Source: Buxus sempervirens
Taxonomy: Eukaryota; Streptophyta; Magnoliopsida; Buxales; Buxaceae
Length of the DNA stretch: 64,000 nt
Assembly: GCA_947561395.2 (NCBI GenBank)
Contig: OX387187.1
Span: 30,051,829 to 30,115,828 of the forward strand
Reading direction: 5' to 3'
Both the position numbers and the translations under genes were made by a program. A model generated the notes under the pieces. It was not told where the DNA came from and did no database searches. It saw nothing but the letters and a program-made list of their open reading frames with translations. This document shows positions 55,919 through 64,000 of this stretch, one piece after another; position 1 is the stretch's first letter; each line of letters opens with the position of its first letter.

Positions 55919-57317
55919 TGTGAGACATGGAAAATCAATTTAATGACTTTCTAAACATCACACGGGGTTCATTAAAACAAAGAGTCACCACCATTCTATT
56001 TAGGTGTGAATGGACACCAAAATCATCAAATCAAATAAACAAAAAGGCAAAATTAGAGTAAAAATAACTCTATTTTAAAATACAAAACAAAAACAACCAG
56101 AGATGGGTAAGGGAATTAGGTTATGAATATGGGAAGGTGTTAGGCACCCCTATTCATCCACACAAAGTGGTAGTTAGGTTTTGTTCTTGCTAGAAAAAGG
56201 CTTGCTAATGAAAATTGAATCAAAAGTAAAGAAAACGTAATAAAAACATGTATGGCTTTTTCTATATGAATGACCCAATTAATTCTAGATCCTCCATATG
56301 AATGTGTCATCTATAGGGTTTCAAGATTGAAAATAATCATCAAAGAAAGTGACTCAAAAGTCAAAACTTGAATAAACCAACTTTACGTTAAATCAATGAA
56401 CTCTTGAAAATCCAGGATAAAAATTAAGGTTATTTAAACAAAACCTTGAAGGAAAAGACCTGGATTATTTAGGGTACAGATCTGGACCAGATCTTTCATT
56501 AGTTGAGAGATCTCAACCAGATACACCCAGATTGATGAAAAACATAAAAAGGGGAAAGTTTGGACCATAGGATCCTCTCTCCAAGGTTAAAATAACTGAG
56601 AAAAACACCTCATGAAACCCTAGAGGTTACTTTAAGGCTTCTGATTTTAGATTTACCATATAGATCATGATAGATCCAGAATCTTAGCCTAATATCACAA
56701 AAATCAAGAAAACAGTGATATAGGTGCCATGGTGTGAAAAATCCCAACTGTAGGAGGAAAACAGGATCTCATGCTATAAACAACATGGATCCATAGGATT
56801 CCTCCAGATTTAGAGTAAAACCATTAAAACATTAACAGAATAGTAAAATCAACCACATATCACCGATTACAGCACATAAGGGCCTATCCAAAGGATCCAC
56901 CTATTCTCTTTTCCCCTAGCTCTCTCTTCACGTTTTGCGGCTAGAGAGGAGTTTTGAGGTACTTCGAGATAGGTTTGGGGATACAAACACAATCAATGGC
57001 CTTATTCTAAGAAAAGAACAGACTATAGGGTTATATTCTAAGGATCCACCTGTTCCCTTTTCCCCTAGCTCTCTCTTCACGTTTTACGGCTAGAGAGGAG
57101 TCTTAAGGTACTTGGAGGCAGGTTTGGGGATACAAATATAAACTAGGCCTTATTCTATAGAAATGGAGAAGATTAGACTATTTCTGAAATTAAAAACAGA
57201 AAATAAAAGAGAAAAGAGACTTACTTGGATTGAGAAAGCAAAGAAGTAGGGGTTCCCTTCTTCACTTGGAACTCTTCAAGCTTCAGATTCTTGGCCTTTT
57301 GCTTGAGGATCTGCCCT

Positions 57318-57326
57318 CTATTTATA
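57318..57326 (-). promoter_or_regulatory. TATA box in the LTR of D
   Basis: TATAAATAG on the minus strand, in the same context (AGATCCTCAAGCAAAAGGCC downstream) as in A-C. Confidence 0.85.
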
Positions 57327-57533
57327 GGCAAATCCAGGGGCATGGTTGGTCCAAAGGGATATACCAAAATCTTCCAGATTGAATTGAAAATAGGGATAAT
57401 GCCAATCCATTGCCAAATAGGATAAATAAGAGAATTCGAATGGATAAATAAGAGAATTCGAAACTTCTAGAGAGATATTTGGATGCAGATAAGGTTCAGA
57501 AATCGAAAAAGGATAAATTCGCACAAAAACCCC

Positions 57534-57642
57534 CGTGCTCGTATATACATTACGGGAAAGTGCTGCCCGTAGAGTTAATACGGGCACAGCATGCCCGTAT
57601 ATATATTGCGTGCACGACCAGCCCGTAAACAAAGTACGGGCA
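57534..57642. repeat. TGCCCGTA/TACGGGCA palindrome cluster in the LTR of D
   Basis: Four units with 4-5-bp spacers at a period of about 27 bp. The palindrome is the same as that of A, and both elements share the U5 duplication. Confidence 0.92.
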
Positions 57643-57744
57643 CTGCAAGTTTGATGAAATTTTATGCATTTTTGACCTATTTCTCATCCAATTACATGTT
57701 TTCAATTATTTTCTCAATTTGTAGTGCAATTTGGGGTGTCTACA

Positions 57745-57762
57745 ACTGCCCCCTCTTTGCTG
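57745..57762 (-). other. Polypurine tract of element D
   Basis: On the minus strand AGCAAAGAGGGGGCAGT directly before the LTR start at 57744. Confidence 0.87.
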
Positions 57763-58087
57763 GTAATTGGAACCAATTACTAGTAGAGAGCAAAAAGACC
57801 CACAAATTGAACTTTTTGAGATTTTGTCTAACTAATTGCAATTTGCAAGGATTAAAAGGATGATTTTTGAAAAAGAATTTGTATGGAGGATTTGCTGAAA
57901 AGTCGTTAACCTTAAGGGGCAAATCCTCCTCTCTAGTCTCACTGAGCACTCGTGGCTATGAAGTGAGATTTGAGACAAATTTTAAAACAAAAGTGGGTAA
58001 AGTGGCAATCCTTGCAATTTACAATTAATATAAACATTAACCTCCTGAAAAGCATGGAGAAAATGATGAAAAATGCAAATTTCTGGC

Positions 58088-58193
58088 TTGCCCGTATTTA
58101 CATTTCGGGCAAGTGATGACCGCAATCTTAATACGAGCGCAAATGACCGTATTACCTTTGCGGGTTTCTGCTGCCCGCCCTTCTTCTACGGGT
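58088..58193. repeat. TGCCCGTA palindrome cluster at the relic antisense promoter (D)
   Basis: Four partly degenerate units upstream of a TATA-like TTACTTATTCGCG on the plus strand. The position equals 20250-20353 of A. Confidence 0.85.
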
Positions 58194-59804
58194 TTACTTA
58201 TTCGCGACCGCGAATGCCCTTTTTCATTTCTGCTCGCACTTTGCTCACTGTTGCCTGTGCCTGTAACCCCCTTTCGGTTTTTGATCTTTACTCTCCGACG
58301 ACGCACGACTTCGCCGGCGTCTTCTTCCTTTCCGACAACTCTCATCTTCTCCGGTGACTCAAGTTACTGTAATTTCTGGCGACGGCTCTAGTTTTCTTTG
58401 CACTTTGCTCACTGTTGAGACCTTCCTTTACTACAGTAGCTGTGTCCCTCTTCTCAACGGCACCATTTGAGTTCCTGACGAACTCTTGTTTGGTCTTCCA
58501 AAGCTCCTTCTTTTCTTCTCAGCAAATAGGTATGTATCTTATCCCAAAGTTCCATTTTTACTTCACTCGAGCATACGGTTTTTGACTTTGATTCTCTGTT
58601 CCTTAGTGAAAATTCCAAATCTGTTCTTGAATGCATGGTTTTGATGATTTGTTCATGAACAAATAAGCTCCAATTTCCTGCCTTTGATTCTTATCTTATC
58701 TTCTACTGCTCTGATTTTTCTTTTAGTATCCCATCTTATGAATAAATCCATGCTCTGATTTCAGTTGTTCATCCTGACTCATTTTGGTTTGGATGTCTTA
58801 TTTCGACCTTGTCCAAATTTTCTATTAACTCCATGGGGTATCAAGGCCCTGAATTTTTACCTGCATTCTGATTGAGCTGAAATCTGTCTTATGCAAAGGA
58901 CTTGTGTCTTGTTCATGATTGTTATGACTTGATTGATTTGCTTTGCCTATTTGGGTGTGATGATCCCCCTTTGTTTGTTTTGATCACATTTAATTTGAAC
59001 TGGGCACTTGTGGGATTTGCTTTAGTGACACTGATTTTTGACTTCCTTTTGGTGCTAAGGTATCCTGTTCAACTGTTCTGGCATGATGGACTGTTTCTAT
59101 TTGGCATGATTTAGAGCAACTGTTCCATATTGCTCCCATGAACCTGATTCCCTGCATGAATATTATCCTTGTTCCTGATTGAAATGAATCCCCAATTTCC
59201 ATGATTTTGCACTGTCTAATTGTAGGAAACTCCCAAATGCTCCTAGTGTATTCATCAATGTGACTTGCTGATTTCTCTTGCAATTGACCAATGCATGAAC
59301 TATATTTGCTTGGGATGAGCTTACTTTTTCCAAGAATTTTTCTGCAAATTTCCCCTGCATGAACTATATTTTCTGGATCCACATTCATGATTGACATATG
59401 GTTGACTTTATGCCATCAATGTTCAAAATCTGAGAAATCTGAAAACTTCCATCCCTTGAATGCTCCAAACTTTCTACTAACTCCCTGAAATTACACAAAA
59501 TTAGTTGTTAGGGCATTCTATACACAAATTAGAGTTCTTCTAATTTAGAAATAAACCCAGAACTTTTAAGCATAAAAATTTTCCTCTTTTTTTTTTTTTG
59601 TGTCATATAGAGAGAATATGTGAGAAGTCTGCACTTCCCACATAATTTTTATATGTTTTCTTGATTAAATCAAAGACAAATAATAAAAGGTAAACTCCTT
59701 CAGTTGGCTCCTGATTTGATCAGGAATTTCTGAAACATTTCTTTTCCTTTTTTATACCTTGCTTTCATTTGCCATTATTCTTTGTTTTTTTCTTATTTTT
59801 TTTT

Positions 59805-59915
59805 CTTTGCCCCAATGGTCTTTGCCCCTATTGGCTTAGCCCCAGTTTGTTTTGCCCCAATTGGCTTTGCCCCTCTTGGCTTTGCCCCAGTTTGTTTTGC
59901 TCCAGTATAAGACTG
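59805..59915 (-). repeat. GGGGCAAA-type short tandem repeat in D
   Basis: Six to seven units of TTGGGGCAAAGCCAA / CTGGGGCAAAACAAA on the minus strand, about 18 bp each. A and C have two or three units at the same place after pol. Confidence 0.85.
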
Positions 59916-60030
59916 TAAGCCTAGTTTAGGTTTATCAAAAAGACGAATAGGCTCGAATTGGCTAGACTAGGGATGAAAATTTTGGGAAATAAAGAAAAAT
60001 GGCCTCGGATAATTTCCTAGTAATATTCAA

Positions 60031-63000
60031 TCAAGGAAAATACCTCTTTACTACATCAAAGTTAATAGTCTCAGGAAAATCTTTCCCATCCATTTCTGCT
60101 AAGATAAGAGCACCCCCTGATAGGACCTTTTTGGCAACATAAGGTCCTTCCCAATTTGGTTTGAATTTTCCATGAGGGTCTTCCAAAAAGGGTAAGATTT
60201 TTTTTAATGCTAAATTTCCTTCTTGGAAAGTTCTGGGCTTCACCTTTTTATTGTAAGCCCGGGCCATTCTCTTCTGATACAATTGGCCATGATAAAGCAC
60301 TTTCAAACGCTTTTCCTCTATCAAATTGAGTTGATCATGTCTTGACTGTATCCGTTCAGCTTCCATTAGCATTCTTAGTGAAGGGATTTCTACTTCCACT
60401 GGTAAAACTGCTTCCATCCCATAGACTAAGGAATACGGGGTTGCCCTAGTAGAAGTCCGGATCGAGGTTCTGTAGGCATGTAGGGCAAGTGGTAGCATTT
60501 CATGCCAATCTTTGAAACTCACTACCATCTTTTGAATGATCTTCTTTATATTCTTATTCACTACTTCCACTGCCCCATTCATTTTTAGTCTGTACGAAGT
60601 TGACTTGTGATGGGTAATCTGAAACTGCTCACACATCTTCCTCATATCTTTGTTCTTAATATTTGAAGCATTGTCTGATACTATGTCACTTGGCAAACCA
60701 TAGCGACAAATGATGTTGTGCTTCAAAAACTTAAGAACGTGGCTACTTGTGATGTTTGCATATGAAGCTGCTTCTACCCATTTGTTAAAATAATCGATTG
60801 CTACAAGTATGAACCTGTGTCCATTCGATGCCTTTGGAGAGATCATTCCAATGATGTCTATGCCCCACATAGATAAGGGCCACAATGATGTCATATTATG
60901 CAACTCACTTGGAGGTGTATTCTTGTGCTCCATCGTCAACCAGTAGTATCCCAATCGTAGAATCTTCTTTGCAAGCATATGCCCGTTCATATGGGGTCCA
61001 CAAATTCCTCCATGTATAGTCTCAATTAACCTTTCTAACTCGGTCTTGGCAACACATCTGAGTAGGATATTGTTGTGTGATCTCTTGTACAACTGTCCAC
61101 CATTTAGTAAGAACTGACCCACCAACCTCTGTATTGTTTTTTTCTCAGTAGAAGTGACATTTTCTGGCAAACTTCGATCATTTGGGAAGTTTTTAATGTC
61201 TTGAAACCATGGTACTTCTTCCTCTGGTGTTCCTTCTAGAACAAGGCAATAAGCAGGTTCATCTCTGACTTTAATTTTCAGTGGTTTGATATCAACACCT
61301 TCTGGCATACTGACCATTGAAGCCAATGTTGCTAGAGCATCTAAGAATTGATTTTTGGCCCTTGGCATATAGTTGAAGGAAATTCGAGTGAATTTGTTGC
61401 TTATTTCTTCCAAATACTAGTGATAGGGGATCAATTTATGATCCTTGGTTCTCCATTCACCAGTTGTTTGGAAGATGATAAGACTCGAATCTCCATATAC
61501 ATCAAGTTCTTCCACTTCATGGTCTAAGGCTGCTCGTAACTCAATTATGCATGCTTCATACTTCGCAATATTATTTGTGCAGTGGAATCTCAATTTTACT
61601 GCGATTGGGATGTATGACCCATCTGGCTTGATCAAAACTGCCCCTATTCCATTTCCATTCATGTTGGTGGCCCCATCGAAGAACATCTGCCAAGAGCTTT
61701 CACTTTCCTCTTCTTCACTAAACAGGATTGCCTCATAAGGAATGTTGGTCTTCAAGGGTTGGTATTCTGGTAGAGGATGTGCAGCTAAGTGATCAGCAAT
61801 GGCTTGACCTTTAATCGCCTTCTGAGTGATGTATGTGAGGTCAAATTTGGAAAGCAACAGCTGCCACTTCACCATTCTGCCAGTTAGAGCCGGTTTCTCA
61901 AATAGATACTTCAAAGGATCCATTCGGGATATCAATAAGGTGGAATGACTTAGGAAATAATGCCTCAGTCTCTGAGTTGCCTAAACTAAAGCCCAACAGG
62001 TCTTTTCCAAAGGGGAATACTTTACTTCATATTCCGTGAACTTTTTACTTAGATAGTAAATCGCCTTTTCCTTTCTACCTGTATTGTCATATTGACCTAA
62101 GACACACCCCATTGACGTCTCCAAAACTGATAAGTAAAGAATCAATGGTCTTCCTGGAGTTGGTGGTACTAGCACTATTGGATTCAATAAATATTCTTTT
62201 ATTGTATCAAAAGCTTGTTGGCAATGGTCATTCCAGACTGTAGGGTTATTCTTTCTTAGAAGCTTGAAAATCGGTTCACAGATAGTAGTGAGCTGTGCTA
62301 TGAACCGACTTATGTAATGAATCCTTCCAAGAAAACCACGAACTTCCTTCTCTGTTCTAGGTTATGGCATTTCAATTATTGCCTTGGCTTTGGCTGGGTT
62401 GATCTCAATTCCTCTTCTGCTCACTATAAATCCCAGCAATTTCCTTGATGTAGCCCCAAAGACACATTTTGCTGGGTTAAGCCTTGGACTGTATTTCTTG
62501 AGTCGGTAAAATACCTTCTTTAAGTTGATCAAGTGGTCTTCTTCTTCACATGATTTGGCTATCATATCATCCACATAGACCTCTATCTCCTTATGAATCA
62601 TGTCATGGAATAGTGCTGTCATGGCCCGCTGGTAGGTTGCCCCGACGTTTTTAAGCCCAAATGGCATGATAGTGTAGTGGAAGGTATCCCAAGGTGTAAT
62701 GAAGGCAGTTTTCTCTTGATCCTCCTTAGCCATCTTGATCTGATTGTACCCAGAGAAGCCATCCATGAACAAGAACAAGCAATGTACAGTAGTGTTGTCA
62801 ACCAAGATGTTGATGCACGGAAGTGGAAAATCATCTTTTGGGCTTGCCTTATTAGTCTACACTCATTCTGACCTTTCCATCCTTCTTTGGTACTTGCACT
62901 ATATTGGCGAGCCATTCAAGGTACGTGGAGACTGCCCAAAATCCAGCTTGGAATTGTTTGACCACTTCATCTTTGACCTTCAATGTCCATTCAGGTTTCA

Positions 63001-63592
63001 ACCTTCTTAATTTCTGCTTAATTGGCTTAACTTCTGGCAAAATTGGTAGCATGTGCACAACCATGTCAGTGTCTAACCCTGACATATCCCGATACGACCA
63101 TGCAAATACATCTTTATAATCAGCCAAGAACCGTGTCATTTCATCATGCTGCACATCAGACAGACATGCCCCAATTTTCACTATTTTTGGGTCATCTTTG
63201 GTCTCTAGATTTATTGAGATGGTCTCCTCAATATTAGGTTGGATACCCTTTTCATGATGCTTTATTTGATATGTGATTTCTTTTGGAGGATCTTCTTCTT
63301 TGACCTTGGTTCCTTCTTCAACCCCCATCAGGTCAAAATCGAGCTCAAGGTTGAAGTCATAATCAACCTGATCCAATTCCGTTTGCTTATATGGTTCATA
63401 AATGGTTTTGACCTTTTTGAAAAATTCAAATTTTCTAGAAAAAATGGGAAAATCTTTTTTTGTTTTTTGAGAGCCTTGAAAAAAATCTTTTCCTAAAGAT
63501 GAAGGATCATTAAAACCTTCAAGAAAAGAGCATTCCACTAATGGAGTTTTTTTTGGATGCCGTGTCTGTTTGCCAAACAAACGCAGCTTCAA
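60031..63592 (-). pseudogene. pol: pol of element D: RT, two RNase H domains, integrase
   Basis: The frame opens upstream of the run of eight A and overlaps gag-pro by at least 74 nt in +1 register. It shows the acidic start, FLADYKDVFAWSYRD, KPIKQKLRRLKPEW, YVDDM, SKKFTEYEVKYSPLEKTC, FFDGATNMNGNG, WGIDIIG, VSDNAS and NGAVEVVNK. An 11-nt deletion after KVRMSVD (about 62852) shifts the frame. Stops lie at 62364-62362 (TAA), 61983-61981 (TAG) and 61419-61417 (TAG). About 20 codons holding the two Cys of the HHCC finger are missing in frame at MEHKNTPP. Confidence 0.92.
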
Positions 63593-64000
63593 AAGTAAGG
63601 GGAGTTTCCTTCCAATTGTTCAAAATAAAAGATTCTGGAGCAGGGGTGATAACACAAGACTGCTCCCCAAATTCAGGGTCCGCATCTGAGATCACCATTA
63701 CTGGGTAAGTTGCATAGCCTGCTTCTGCTGTAGGGCTTGACCCAGATATGACTTCATCCGAAACTTTTATTGCAACCCAGTTGATGAAGGGTAGCTCATC
63801 TGCTCCTTCTTCTCTTTTGCCTTCAGTCATGGCAAAGAAGGCTCCAACATCTTCAGAAAAATTCCGCTTCTGTTCTGACCACGGCCTAGGCTCACCCAAT
63901 GCTTGTGAAGGTGAAGGTGGAACATATGGTTGCAAGGTTGGGATGTTGGGTTTCTGGAATGGGTTAATGTTATAGTATGGAGGTTTTGACTGATCCTGAG
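63519..64000 (-). pseudogene. pro: gag-pro C-terminal linker of element D, partial
   Basis: Open from the window edge on the minus strand: QSKPPYYNINPFQKPNIPTL, then NFSEDVGAFFAMTEGKREEG and FVWQTDTASKKNSISG. It ends in a stop at 63521-63519, beyond the A run. It matches the corresponding end in A and C. The protease itself lies outside the window. Confidence 0.88.

Larger units (their letters stand above)
55919..57744 (-). mobile_element. 3' LTR of element D
   Basis: Starts (minus) TGTAGACACCCCAAATTGCAC and ends TTTTCCATGTCTCACA, 1826 bp. It has a TATA box (57326-57318), a TCCAA/GTAAGT donor near 57223, a palindrome cluster and the same U5 tandem duplication as A (about 56885-57135). Confidence 0.94.
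57763..60030 (-). other. 3' region of element D without antisense coding genes
   Basis: Contains the conserved CACGAGTGCTCAGTGAG block, a TGCCCGTA palindrome cluster (58088-58193) and, on the plus strand, TTACTTATTCGCGACCGCG, the counterpart of the antisense gene 1 promoter. A CCGG-rich first exon and a GCAAATAG/GTATGT donor near 58528 follow. No PMD or DUF7745-like coding sequence follows. The remainder is AT-rich, without a gene. Confidence 0.7.
55919..64000 (-). mobile_element. Element D: Tat-lineage retrotransposon, minus strand, 5' end outside window
   Basis: Read on the minus strand: gag-pro end (from 64000), pol (63592-60031), a short 3' region and 3' LTR (57744-55919). Unlike A and C it has no antisense coding genes, and only about 2.3 kb separates pol from the LTR. 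pol has an 11-nt deletion, three stops and an in-frame loss in the integrase zinc finger, so it is inactive. Confidence 0.94.

Overview
The window is plant nuclear DNA made almost entirely of nested LTR retrotransposons. No single-copy host gene is recognisable. The pol proteins, with two successive RNase H domains, a G-patch-like module behind the protease, no chromodomain, a PBS of the TGGCGACTCC type and protein genes antisense to pol, point to the Tat (Ogre-like) lineage of Ty3/gypsy in a flowering plant. I cannot name the species.

Layout. Element A (1-22502, + strand, 5' end outside the window) has gag, protease, pol, two antisense genes, a PPT and a 3' LTR (20704-22502). It is split by two solo LTRs of another family: S1 (1460-4811, TSD GAGTG) in gag-pro and S2 (15093-18154, TSD CCCGG) in an antisense gene. 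Element A ends in a copia-type gag remnant (22503-23000), followed by about 1.8 kb with one unidentified reading frame. Element B (+) starts with a 5' LTR at 24801. Its leader is split by element C, a complete 24.3 kb copy (29043-53363, TSD GTGGG) that itself contains solo LTR S3 (38793-41411). B resumes at 53369 with gag and is cut again at 55918 by element D, a minus-strand copy that runs off the right edge.

How the parts work together. Sense transcription starts at a TATA box in each LTR. A GTAAG donor lies about 100 bp downstream, and an acceptor sits just before gag, which predicts a spliced leader of about 5 kb in C. gag-pro and pol overlap in +1 register. On the opposite strand A and C carry two further genes with their own TATA boxes and GT-AG introns. 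One encodes a plant-mobile-domain (PMD) protein with coiled-coil and Arg/Gly-rich exons. The other is a PMD/DUF7745-like protein.

The most unusual signal is a set of short palindrome clusters, usually four units of 20-27 bp. They recur at the LTR promoter, in the leader and at both antisense promoters. Within one element the palindrome is the same at every site, but between elements it differs: TACGGGCA in A and D, TCCGCAT/ATGCGGA in B, TATCCGGC/GCCGGATA in C. Solo LTRs of one family (S1 versus S2/S3) carry unrelated palindromes at the same relative positions. This looks like an element-private recognition-site system, possibly read by the antisense-encoded proteins. All autonomous-type copies here carry stops or frameshifts.
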